NCBI GenBank assembly: GCA_026874595.1
Contig: JAPPUL010000075.1
Coordinates: 33,517 to 97,516 of the forward strand
Length of the DNA: 64,000 nucleotides
Direction of reading: 5' to 3'
Source of the DNA: Sipunculus nudus
Lineage: Eukaryota > Annelida > Sipuncula > Golfingiida > Sipunculidae
Positions 27,941 through 38,744 of this stretch are shown in pieces. A program made the translations under genes and the position numbers. Below the pieces are notes generated by a model, which was not told the DNA's origin, ran no database searches, and saw nothing but the letters and a program-made list of their open reading frames with translations. Position 1 is the stretch's first letter. Every line of letters begins with the position of its first letter.

Positions 27941-28003
27941 TTATACTACTCTTGTTCCTATAACCTATTTTTATAAAGCATGTTATTTTATTTTTATAGC
28001 AGT

Positions 28004-28750
28004 TTAAGGATGTTTATCTAATAGATGATGCGATACTAATGAAGCCTCAGAACCGTATATCTTTTGTAAACTCTTAAAAGACTCCCGGTAATCTTCATGC
28101 ACGTACACCCTGCGATTTATACATAATATCTTGTTCGCAAAGCTTGATACTACTCCAAGATCATGCGTTATCAATAAAATAGTTATATCCTTTTGCCAAT
28201 CTCGAAGCAGCTGGCAAAAGGATGATTTAAGCCCTTCATCTACAAAATTTGTTGGTTCATCAAGAATTAATAATTTAGGACGGGATACCATTGCTCGCGC
28301 TATTAACACCCTCTGTATTTGGCCTCCTGAAAGTTCGTTTATACTACTCTTTTTATATTCAAGCATCCCTATACGATCTAAGGCCTCTTCTGCAAATCGT
28401 TTTGACTTCTTTGAATAAAATATCCCGCGAGACTTATTATATAATAAGCCCATTAATACCACATCCTGCACTAAAACCGGAAAACCCATGTCAAACATCA
28501 TCAATTGCGGAACGTAGCCTATATCTCGTTTGTCTTTTACATATTTATGATTTAACCATACATGTCCTTTGCCACCCTTCAAAAGCCCTAATATAACTTT
28601 TACTAATGTTGTCTTCCCTCCCCCATTCGGACCTATCAATGTTACATAGTCGCCCCTGCTAACTGTAAAATTTATATCTTCAAGGATTAAGGAACTTCGC
28701 TTATAGGCAAACGATAAGTCAGATACTTTTAGTATTATATCTTCTCTCAT
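28004..28750 (-). CDS. znuC: Zinc ABC transporter ATP-binding protein
   Basis: A 248-residue ATPase. Walker A is GPNGGGKTT (~40-48), the signature is LSGGQ, Walker B LLILDEP, and the H-loop LLITHDLG. Q-loop VPQLMMFD. The C-terminus ends with a short His-containing tail. It lies between znuA and znuB. Confidence 0.93.
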   Translation of the reverse strand: MREDIILKVSDLSFAYKRSSLILEDINFTVSRGDYVTLIGPNGGGKTTLVKVILGLLKGGKGHVWLNHKYVKDKRDIGYVPQLMMFDMGFPVLVQDVVLMGLLYNKSRGIFYSKKSKRFAEEALDRIGMLEYKKSSINELSGGQIQRVLIARAMVSRPKLLILDEPTNFVDEGLKSSFCQLLRDWQKDITILLITHDLGVVSSFANKILCINRRVYVHEDYRESFKSLQKIYGSEASLVSHHLLDKHP

Positions 28751-28807
28751 CCCCTTTTGTATTTACCCGCATTCATAGCATTTCTCCTAATGTTTATTTA
28801 AAAACTA

Positions 28808-29767
28808 TCATTCTCCTCTTATAGCTTGCTTTACCTTCTTAGACATATCTTTTAAATTCTCAAGTATGTTCTCTTCAAGCGGATTTATATAGAGCAATAA
28901 TAATGAACTACGCTCAGATATTAGTTTTGCTAACTTCTCACTAAACCCTTTTTGCGCTATAAGACCCTTTATATCATGCTTTTTTATAAACGACATTATT
29001 TCCTTAAGTCGTTTTGCTCCAAACGGTTTGCCTTCAAACTCCATTGACACTTGCTTAAGTCCAAACTCTTTTGCAAAGTAGCCAAGGGACGGATGGTATA
29101 TTAAAAACGATTTGCCCCTAAGCCCTTCTAATTCCTTACTTATATTCTCTTTTGTAGCTCTTACCTTGCCCAAAAACTTATCCAGATTCTTTTTATATAT
29201 ATCCTTTGAAGCGCTGTCTATAAGCACCATCTCATCGTAAACATTTTGTGCTAGTACTCTTATATTAGCTAAAGATAAAAAGATATGTGTATCACCCTCC
29301 TCTCCATGACTATCTTCTTCTCCTTCATGCCCCTTATCACCATCCGCCTCCTTTTCCCCCTCACTATGTTCCTCATCGCCATGTTCATCATCCTCCATCA
29401 CCTCTATCCCTTTACTCATATTTCTAACTGGAACTTTATTGTCTTTAAGAAGCTTTTCTATCTTCTCCTCAATTCCAAAATGCTTTATTCCTAGACTAAA
29501 GTAGATATTTGATTTTATAAGTTTACCTGCTTTCTTAACCCCCATTGTATATGTATGCATATTATCAGTCGGCCCTATTATATTATAAACTTCTATTTCT
29601 CTCCCATCAACAATCTCTTTTATTATATAGGCTTGGGGCGGGATTAACGTGCTTATTATTAATTTCCCTTCTTTGCTTAGCTTTAAGTTTAAATCTTCTT
29701 TTGACTTATCTTTATCCTCACAATATGACAAAAACACTACCGCTAATAATATTACTAGTAACTTCAC
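28808..29767 (-). CDS. znuA: Zinc ABC transporter substrate-binding lipoprotein
   Basis: A 319-residue cluster A-I binding protein. The signal ends in FLSYC16, a relaxed lipobox. A His/Glu/Asp-rich loop at ~125-160 (DDEHGDEEHSEGE, then HEGEEDSHGEEGDTH) is characteristic of ZnuA-type zinc carriers. Metal ligands are likely in DNMHTYT, the KHFG segment and IYHPSLGYFAKEF. It is the first gene of znuACB. The Fur-family protein encoded at 47.9 kb could be its regulator, but no convincing Zur box was found upstream. Confidence 0.9.
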   Translation of the reverse strand: MKLLVILLAVVFLSYCEDKDKSKEDLNLKLSKEGKLIISTLIPPQAYIIKEIVDGREIEVYNIIGPTDNMHTYTMGVKKAGKLIKSNIYFSLGIKHFGIEEKIEKLLKDNKVPVRNMSKGIEVMEDDEHGDEEHSEGEKEADGDKGHEGEEDSHGEEGDTHIFLSLANIRVLAQNVYDEMVLIDSASKDIYKKNLDKFLGKVRATKENISKELEGLRGKSFLIYHPSLGYFAKEFGLKQVSMEFEGKPFGAKRLKEIMSFIKKHDIKGLIAQKGFSEKLAKLISERSSLLLLYINPLEENILENLKDMSKKVKQAIRGE

Positions 29768-29888
29768 ATAGCTCTCCTTCTTTAAATATCTTAAATTATA
29801 CTATTGTGGATATAAATAATAAAAATAATCACACTTTCTTAAAGGAATTTTTATACACAAAAAACATACTCTTCGATATTGTAATATT

Positions 29889-31865
29889 ATGGATGCCAAG
29901 CAAGAAAATACTAACTCTATAAAACAACAAATCAATAAGCTAATTGAAAAGATAAATCATCATAACAAATTATATTTTACCGATAATAGCCCTTCTATAA
30001 GCGATATTGAATATGATAAGCTTATTAATAAACTTAAGGCTTTAGAAAAGGACTATCCAAACCTCGCAAACCCAAACTCCCCCACCAAACACATCGGTTC
30101 AAGCTTAACTACATCCTTACCCAAAATAGCTCATCAAACTCCCATGTTAAGCATTAACAATGTTTATTCTTTAGACGATTTAAATAGCTTCTTTAAACGT
30201 ATCAATGCCCGCTTTGATAAAATACCGTTTGTTTTAGAACCTAAAATAGATGGCCTTGCTATTAGTATTATATATAAAAACAAAACCTTACATAAAGCCA
30301 TAACAAGAGGCGATGGCAAAACCGGAAACGATGTTACCCAAAACGTCTTAACCATTAAATCCATTCCCAAAACCATAAATCTAGCATCCGATATTGAAGT
30401 TCGAGGCGAGATATTCTTTCCTAAAAAGGATTTTGAACGCTTTAAGGCGGGTTTTAAAAAGCAAACTACATTCGACTTCTTCAGTCAATCACAAAAAGAA
30501 ATAAATAAAAAGATTTTTCCAAATGCTCGCAATGCCGCATCAGGCTCAATGCTTTTGTCAGAACCACGTCTTGTTGCACAGCGCCCGCTTTCTGCTCTTT
30601 TTTACACTTTGATAGTAAAGGATATCGACAAAAATACTAACTTACAAACTCATTCCAAAAGGCTTGAATTCTTAAAGGATTTAGGATTTAAGGTAAACAA
30701 TTTTGAAGTTTTTGAAAATAAAAAAGACATAGAAGAATATATCTTGCATTTTGAGACTATAAAAGATAAGCTTGACTTTGAAACCGATGGCCTTGTTATT
30801 AAATTAGATTCGATTGAAAAACAAAATATTCTTGGCGTTGATACAAAGTATCCTAAATGGGCAATCGCATACAAATATCAAGCGCTTAAAAAACAAACCA
30901 TTATAAACTCCATAGAACTATCTGTTGGCTCATCTGGTGATATAACCCCTATTGCCTTGCTTGAGCCTGTTGAGTTATCAAATACTCGTGTTAGCCGTGT
31001 CTCACTTCATAATTTTGGCGAGGTTATACGAAAAGATATTCGACTTGGAGATTACATACTGCTTGAAAAAAGCGGTGAGATAATACCTAAAGTACATGAA
31101 GTTTTGTATAACAAGCGAGAACAAAGTGCTCCTATAAAAATCCCAACAAGATGTCCTTCTTGTGATGAGACTTTATACGATAATATAAGCATCAAAATAA
31201 GGTGTTTAAAGTGTTTTAAACTAGATATTGAGTTTAAGTACAAAGGTTATGCAAAAGATAAGTATAATGATACGTTATTCCCTTTATTTGTTAAAAGCGT
31301 TCTTTTTGAAAGAAAAGCTTCTTTGGAGAATATCATATGTCCCTACTGCGATGATGTAAATCTTGAGAATACGATTTTGTATAATACGACTTGTGTTAAT
31401 ATGTTTTGTGTCAAAAAGATTACACGTCAAATAATAAACTTTGTACAACGTGATGCACTTAATATAGATGCCCTTGGCAAAAAGACTATAAAACTACTTG
31501 TAGAAAAAGAACTTATAAAGGATTATGCAGATATATTTTACTTGACAAAAGAAAAGCTAACAATTGATGCAGGACTAAGTGAGAAGTTAGCTCATAAAAT
31601 ACTTGAGAATATAACCAAAAGCAAAAAAACTCCCTTAAATTTACTTATAAAGGGACTTGGCATACCACGGATTGGGACAAAACAAAGTAATATGCTTGCA
31701 AAGGAGTATAAATCGCTTGAGAAAATAATAAACGCTGATGAGAAATCTTTGTTTTTGTGCATTGGAAATAAAGCAGGACAGGAGTTAAAAGCTTTTTTTT
31801 CAAATAACAAAAATCTTAAGATAATAGAAAAGCTTAAAACGGCAGGTGTTAAATTAAGTGAGTAA
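29889..31865 (+). CDS. ligA: NAD+-dependent DNA ligase, no BRCT domain, enlarged zinc region
   Basis: Seals nicks in replication and repair. Domain Ia is followed by the adenylation domain with catalytic K119 (EPKIDG), RGDGKTGNDVTQN, EVRGEIFF and ETDGLVIK. The OB domain ends near 415. Instead of the usual compact four-Cys finger there are two Cys pairs far apart, C422-P-S-C and R-C-L-K-C, then C484-P-Y-C and C-V-N-M-F-C, with ~40 residues between them. HhH motifs follow (LGIPRIGTKQS). The protein ends at LKTAGVKLSE, where the C-terminal BRCT domain would begin. No Shine-Dalgarno precedes the ATG. The early codons are pyrimidine-ending. Confidence 0.92.
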   Translation: MDAKQENTNSIKQQINKLIEKINHHNKLYFTDNSPSISDIEYDKLINKLKALEKDYPNLANPNSPTKHIGSSLTTSLPKIAHQTPMLSINNVYSLDDLNSFFKRINARFDKIPFVLEPKIDGLAISIIYKNKTLHKAITRGDGKTGNDVTQNVLTIKSIPKTINLASDIEVRGEIFFPKKDFERFKAGFKKQTTFDFFSQSQKEINKKIFPNARNAASGSMLLSEPRLVAQRPLSALFYTLIVKDIDKNTNLQTHSKRLEFLKDLGFKVNNFEVFENKKDIEEYILHFETIKDKLDFETDGLVIKLDSIEKQNILGVDTKYPKWAIAYKYQALKKQTIINSIELSVGSSGDITPIALLEPVELSNTRVSRVSLHNFGEVIRKDIRLGDYILLEKSGEIIPKVHEVLYNKREQSAPIKIPTRCPSCDETLYDNISIKIRCLKCFKLDIEFKYKGYAKDKYNDTLFPLFVKSVLFERKASLENIICPYCDDVNLENTILYNTTCVNMFCVKKITRQIINFVQRDALNIDALGKKTIKLLVEKELIKDYADIFYLTKEKLTIDAGLSEKLAHKILENITKSKKTPLNLLIKGLGIPRIGTKQSNMLAKEYKSLEKIINADEKSLFLCIGNKAGQELKAFFSNNKNLKIIEKLKTAGVKLSE

Positions 31866-31980
31866 GCACTTTGATATTTTAAACATATTAAAACCTTAAA
31901 AAATAGCATCCAAAAAGCAGCTAAAACACTTAAACTTTTATAAATTTAGTTTATATTAAGGATAAGCGTAAAAAAGGGAT

Positions 31981-32397
31981 ATGAAAAAAAGAAAACGAAG
32001 TTTATACAGGATGGTGAGTATAGAGCTTACCCCGCTTGTGGATGTAATATTTATACTTCTTATATTTTTTATATTTTCTTATAACAGGGTAAGAATAACA
32101 GGGCATAACGTATCACTACCAGATTCAAAGTCAGGAGAAGAGCTTAAATTAGATAAAAACAAAACACTTGATATAACGATTTTAAATGATGGGAATATAT
32201 CAATAGAAAAAGAAAAAGTAAATCTAAAAAACTTAAGCCTAGTGCTAAAGAGCAAACTCCCAAAAACCACCGACATAGTAATAACAGCAGCAAGCACAAC
32301 TCCCCTACAGTCACTTATATCCGTTATGGATGAGATAAAAAAAGCAGGCTATAACAAAAACCCATATGTTAAAACAATAAAAAAAGGTGGGAATTAA
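31981..32397 (+). CDS. exbD: ExbD/TolR-family protein
   Basis: A 138-residue biopolymer transport protein. A single N-terminal membrane helix carries the protonatable D21 (LTPLVDVIFILLIFF), followed by a periplasmic ExbD domain (~55-135). ExbD/TolR works with an ExbB/TolQ motor and TonB or TolA. None of these is encoded in the window. It lies immediately upstream of tamB. A duplicated 15-nt element containing its stop codon separates the two. Confidence 0.88.
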   Translation: MKKRKRSLYRMVSIELTPLVDVIFILLIFFIFSYNRVRITGHNVSLPDSKSGEELKLDKNKTLDITILNDGNISIEKEKVNLKNLSLVLKSKLPKTTDIVITAASTTPLQSLISVMDEIKKAGYNKNPYVKTIKKGGN

Positions 32398-32451
32398 ATA
32401 GCTTTAAATTAAATAGCTTTAAATTAAATAGCTTTAAATTAAATAGCTTTA
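32392..32451 (+). repeat. 15-nt tandem repeat, four exact copies, between exbD and tamB
   Basis: AATTAAATAGCTTTA is repeated four times. The first copy includes the exbD stop codon, so every unit carries an in-frame TAA. The array fills most of the space before the tamB start at 32476. Confidence 0.95.
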
Positions 32452-32475
32452 ATTAAGATAGTTAAAAAAAGATAG

Positions 32476-35400
32476 ATGATTTTAAAACTTATTAATAACA
32501 TAAAAAACAGATTTATAAACTCCACAAAAAGCCAAAGTATATCCTACATAACTTTAATATTTGCCCTGTTTATAGGACTAGTATTATTGCTAACCCAAAT
32601 AAATGCTCAGATAACAAGCCTTAACTATAAAGTTAAATATATGCTTGAAAATAGGCTTAATACAAAGGTAAGCTTTTCTAAAATAGATGGAGATTTCACA
32701 AAAGAGCTTATAATACATGATGCAATAATCTATCATGAGTTTAGAAATGACATACCTTTAGTTAAGGCTAAAAAAGTAATTGTTGAATTTAATATTGCTA
32801 AGGCACTTTTAAAAGATAGTATTCCTGTAAACAATATAAGCCGTGTAGGTGTCTACGATTACGTCGTCTATATAGATGAATTCTTTACCAAAACAAAAGC
32901 TCTACGCTTTTTAATACCCGAAGATGATGGTATTAAAAACAATCCCTATATGATTGTCGATATATACAATGGTGAAGTCAAATCAGCCTTTCTTAACAAA
33001 GAACTTGGTAAGTTCCATGCAAGGAAGCTTGATGTTCTTTTTAAAATAACTCCAACAACTTTTTCTTTTAACGGGGAGGGTTACGTTGAGGGGGATAAGC
33101 CTTATGGTAACACTAAAACAAACTTTCGCATAAAAGCTACTAATAATATAAATTCCGAAATTATGTATGGTTTAATAGACCTTGAGAATGTAAGCTATTT
33201 AGACCAAAACTTCAAAGCAATTGCCCTTGAATGCGCTTTTTCTAATCGTGAGGTCCAATTCCGTACAAGACCATCTAAATACTTACCTTACCTCAAAAAA
33301 CTGCCCAAACACCAAATCACAAGTTACAAGCAAAATAAGTATGACCATCTAATTGATATATCTGTCCGATACCTTCTAAACGACTCAGAGATATATATAA
33401 ACGTTCCTTTTGATAATAAAAATATTGCAAGCAAAATATATGCCCATAACTTCTTAAAAGAACATAATCTATTAGATTTCATGCTAAAACAAGAAAAATG
33501 GATGCTAAACGGATATGCAAAATTAAAATTCAACGGAACAATCTTATCAAGCGTAGATATTACCCTAAAAAAAGCTAAGAACATTTTTCTCAAAGGAGAT
33601 ATTCTTAGTGTAGTTATTAAAAGCATCAGATCTGCAAATAATCGACCCACAGAAATATTATTTAAGGGTTTGGATTATAAAGATACAAAAGGCGGCAGCA
33701 TAGAAGGAAATCTAGGGTTTTACACAAACAAAATGCCAAAATCAGGAGAACTTAAAATAAAAAAGATAGCCTTAAATCCTATATACAAAATCATAAACAA
33801 GAATAAAGCAAAAATAGAAACAAAAGTATTGGAAGCTCCAAAAACAATATTTAATACAAATAGTACATTAACAACAAATATTATCTACCACAAAATAAAT
33901 AAAAATATCTACAACTTTAAAATATCAAGAAGTTACCTAAGACTAACTCCCTTACCCGAACTTGAAGGAGAGGTAGAACACAATCGCAAAGGGCAACTTA
34001 ATATTAATTTAAGATGTAATGATTATATAAACCTAAAAGCACTTGCAAGCCTTAATATAAATAATCTAAACGGAGTGAAATTCAATATACTAATAAATGA
34101 GCTTGATTACGATTACTTACTCCTTCTTGTAAAAGCTAAACGCAGTTTCATAAAACCTAATGACAAACTAACTTTAAAAGGCCAACTAAAAGGTATATTC
34201 TATCCCAACAAAATAAAAGAATCTCAGATAATAGGAAAAACAATCTTAAAGCTAAAAAAGGGAGGTCGATTAATCCGTCCAATAAATTCTACATCATCGC
34301 AAAACCACTTTATATTGCCAAGTACTCATAATTATTTGGAAGAAGAAGCAGCTATAAAAGGAGCTATAGTAGAAGATATTGCAAAAGATATTGCAGAGTT
34401 TGATTTTAAATATAAAAACAACAACTTATACTTTAGTAAATCGTATATAAACCCTCTCGATATTTATTTTAAAGGACTTATAAAATTAGATCTTAAAAAT
34501 CTTTACACGGAACTAACCTTAAATTATAAAGGCTTTACCATGTATTTAGATGGCTATTTTAAGAAGCTCAAGGAGTCGTACTATACAAAATTAAATCTAA
34601 TATATGACAATTTTAAGAAAGAGATAAGCTCACTTGAAGCTAAGATTAAGTTAGATGACCAGAAGATTATTTTAAAAGATGGCAAAATACGGTATAAAAG
34701 AAAGAATTATAGCTTATCCGGCAACATAGCTTTTGAGGAAAACAAAATAAGTCCAGATTTAAAACTAGAAAACTCAAAAAAAAATCAAGAAAAGGCAAAC
34801 CCCAAACAAGAAACTCTAAAACAAGAAACTCTAAATGAGGAAAAGGTAAATATCGCCATAAAAGGAAATATAACTTTAAAAAGCCAAGGACCATCACTAA
34901 AAAACAATAATACCCAAACTAAATATAAGGTATAACGATACTAAATACCTTCTAGGTGGGAAGGTCTTAAATGTAGTCTCAAAAAGTAGCTCTCAATCAG
35001 GGCTGGAGAACAAGAATCTAGCAGCCTCTCTTGAAGAACAGATATTCTATCCATCACTTGAAATAGAGATTATAAATATAAAAAATGCTAAGCGTAAAAG
35101 TCTTATCCTAAAGGGCAAGTTAAGTAATAAAGGCAAGCGTTTTAAATCAAACTTAGATATTAGGTACAATGGAGGTAATTATACTTTTGAATTAGACTTA
35201 GATTATACTCTTTCAAATACTTATCAAGTTAGACTTCAAATATTATCTCCCAAAAAGTCTTATCAAACTAGCAATAACGAAAATATAATAAAAAACCCGA
35301 TCAAAACCCATGACGGGAATGAACTTATTGAGCAAAGTAATCTATTTGCTTTTGCTGGAAACATAAGCTTTTTACCAACACTAGACAATGAAGTCCTTGC

Positions 35401-38400
35401 AAAAGGAGAAGTTACAGTAAACGACTACTCTTTAGACATAGACGCTAGTCTAAGTTATAAGGGTAGAATAGTAAATACAAATATAGAATTTAAAACTATG
35501 GAAGGAGTTCATGGACGCATAAGTGGTTATATAACATATAATGACAAGAATTACTTCCCGTATCTAAGAGTAAACATATATAAAGACATAGGAAAGATAG
35601 ATGATAAGAGCCTATCTTTTCTAATAGAAGGCAAGATTACTCAAGAGCAACAAAAATATAAGATAGATACTGTACTAAATAAACGTTTAATCATTAAAGG
35701 AGAATTTAAAAAGTATTTTCCCCTAAATCTAAATATATCCTTTAACAATTTCCCAATAGAAATTTCCAAAAAAAACAAAGTTATCTTGCATACAAAATAT
35801 GATGATCCAAAAGGAATTACCGTACGTATCGACCAAAACGGAGTTTCTGTTGACGGCAATATCCTTTTACAACAGCTTACAATACTAGATAGTAAAGCCC
35901 CTTTTAAAATAGATACAAGTTTTAGTTACAACAGATCCTTTAAACGTCTAAGAGAATCCAAAGATATAAATATTGCTCTTCAGGCAATTTTAGATAGACA
36001 AAACGATAGAGAAAAGCAGCCCCTAAAGATGCGGGGACTTTTACGCTATAAGGAAAATACCATAAATCTTAGCCTAAAAGAACTAAAAAAACGCTTTAAC
36101 CTAGATATTAAGTATGGCCCTTATGAAAAGACACTTGATATTATGCTTAATAAGCTAAATATAAATGGTTTAGTAGCCGGCTTAGATGGAATATTTACGG
36201 GGCATATAAAAACTAAGTTCTTAGAGAGTGAAGACTCACTTAAAATACTTGCAAGGCGTTTAATGATCTCAAATGGTAAATATAATGGAATTCCATTCAG
36301 TGGTGAGTTTACATTTTATAAGGATAAAGTAAATACAAAAGTAAAGTCTGCAAAATTAAATATAAAAGATGTAAACTTGCGTGTAAAAGACCTAATTTAT
36401 AAGTCCGCAACAAATACTTTTGACAGTGATATACTAAATTTATACCTATCACCAAAAAGTAAAATCAAAGTAGGAAGTTTAATACTCTCTTATAAAGACT
36501 TAAAGTTTATACTAACAGATTTCAAATATCAAACTGGAGTAGTCGGGGTGCAATTACTTTCGCTTGATAAAGAAGATAAAGAAGATAAGGAAAGTAATAT
36601 ATGGGATTTGGTTAGGGGTAAGGGAAGCGCTATAGACTTCAAGAAGGGATTTGTCTCCTACAGACGAGCAAATGTTCTATTAATTGAAAGATTCCACTAT
36701 AACCCCGGTAAGATATGGAATATTGACTTTGATGCAAAACTAAAAAGCACATTGATAGGCAACAACTATACAGGAGAATTCAACGTATACGGAGGCAAAC
36801 ATAAGATTGGACTTGGAAATGAGTTAACAATAACCGCAAAGAAGCTAAGTGAAAATAAAGAATATTATAAAGACTTTAAACTAATTGCAAGGAGTAAAGA
36901 TAATAAGAACTGGGCAGTAAAGATAAATCGAGAAGACATAAAGCTAACTAATTTAAGCTACGATGGCAAGCGGCTTATCTATGATTTTGAATATACAAAT
37001 CCTCAAGCAGGCCTTGTCAGCGTTGGAGAGATAGATTTCACAAAAGGAGTACTTAACGTCGGGATAGTTTTATATCACCTGGATTTACGTAAGTCTATCT
37101 TAGCAAAAAGTTTTCTTGAAGAGCCAAAGGGTTTACTAAATAGTAAGATGCATCTTTCTGGGGATATTTTTGATCCTAAAATAGATGGAGAGCTTAGCTT
37201 CCAAGATGGTAATTTAAATCTAAAGGGAGAGAGTAAAGATGGATATATGAGGGTAGAAGATGCAAAGCTTTATATAGAATTTAATAAGGCTAAAGTATTA
37301 AATAAAGGCGATAAGAGCTATAATCATGAGATTAAAGTTTCTGGAGCCTATTTAGATGGGCATCTTTTAATAGATGGCTATTTTAATACTGCAGATTGGC
37401 TGATATCAGATTTTGATATAAATGTAAAGACAAAAGAGTATATAAAGCTTGATTTTGCAAGTAGTCTCCTAAATTACGAAGGGCGTCTTGGTCTTGACAC
37501 AAACATATCCGGACGTCTTACAGCAGAGAAGAGTGTATCTGGCATATTATATGCAAAGGATGCAGAGATAGCCTACATAGGTGCACAAACGAATCAAACA
37601 TATAATTTATTAGAAAAGCTCAGATTCAACGTACTAAAGATATATATAGAGGATGACGTAAGTGTGAACATAGGGAAGGGGAATTTATCAGTTGGGGAGG
37701 TATCGTTAAAAAAATATAATAAGAAGAAGCATACAGGGAGTTATTTGGTTTTAAAGAAGGATATAAATGATGTACAGCCGCGTCTTCGTGGAAATTTTGA
37801 AGCAAATAAAGGGAGTTTTGATTATCTAGGCAACACATTTAGCATAGTGGATGGGATACTAGATCTTGGAGTAGACGGGAAGAATCGCTTAAGAATGAAA
37901 GCAAAGACTCGCAAAATACGTGATGAACAAAACCGAAGCGTAACAGTCTATATGGTAATAGATGACGAGTTATCAAATTTATTTAAAGCGGCTGATAAAG
38001 GGAGAACGACATTCGAGGATAGTTTATACTCAACACCATCAAAGTCCAAGGAAGAGATATCATTATTGCTTTATGGCAACATAAGAGAAGATACTCAAAA
38101 TAAGTTAAGCGAAATTAATACTTATGGACAAGAGGCAAATGCAGGTAAAGCTGCAGATATACTTTTGAATCTAACCTTAGTAAAGCCAATAGAGCGTAAA
38201 CTAAAGCAGATATTTGGAATAGATAGTTTTAACATAAAGCAAACGATACTGCAAAACACTCTATTCTATCGGGCCCGATCGGGCAGTGGATATATATATC
38301 TTGGGGAAGCAGGATATGAGGTACACTTTCTAAGCAATACAGAAATAACAGTAGGAAAATATCTTTCATTCATATCAGACAGTTTATTTTTGAGTGGCGG

Positions 38401-38617
38401 GCTAAGGCTTGAGCAAGATACATACAAAGGACGCGAAGGGTTATTAAAAAACATTTGGAAGATATCGCTTGACGCCGACATATTCCCGCTGGTAGGCTAT
38501 GAGACAGAAATAATGCAATTAAACATTGGAGTTGAGTATCAGTATAGACAAAACGAGTTAACAGAGGGGCAACGACATGAGGGCTTAATAAAATGCGAAT
38601 TACAAGTTGAGTTTTAA
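32476..38617 (+). pseudogene. tamB: TamB/AsmA-family translocation protein, one frameshift
   Basis: TamB-type proteins are very long periplasmic beta-groove proteins anchored in the inner membrane, implicated in phospholipid and outer-membrane protein transport. The N-terminus has one membrane helix (~24-42). The first frame stops at 34933-34935. The next frame is open from 34901 to 38617, so a single +1 shift lies within 34901-34935, possibly in the A6 run at 34899-34904. Corrected length is 2046 residues. The C-terminal TamB domain is recognisable (RLRGNFEANKGSFDYLGNTF, DGILDLG, EEISLLLYGNI) and the protein ends in QVEF. bamA follows, as is common for tamB in several phyla. Confidence 0.85.
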
Positions 38618-38744
38618 AGTTATTAATATCCCCTAACAAGCAATATTTATTATATTGAATGTGAATATATTTAATGATAAAGCAATGAATCTCCAATATA
38701 GATAACAAATAATTAAATCATGCAATAATACAGGTAAAAATAGT

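Noticed and set aside
29768-29888. Zur box between znuA and ligA
   Set aside because: TGTGG...CACA can be drawn as a loose dyad around 29810-29840, but most internal positions do not pair.
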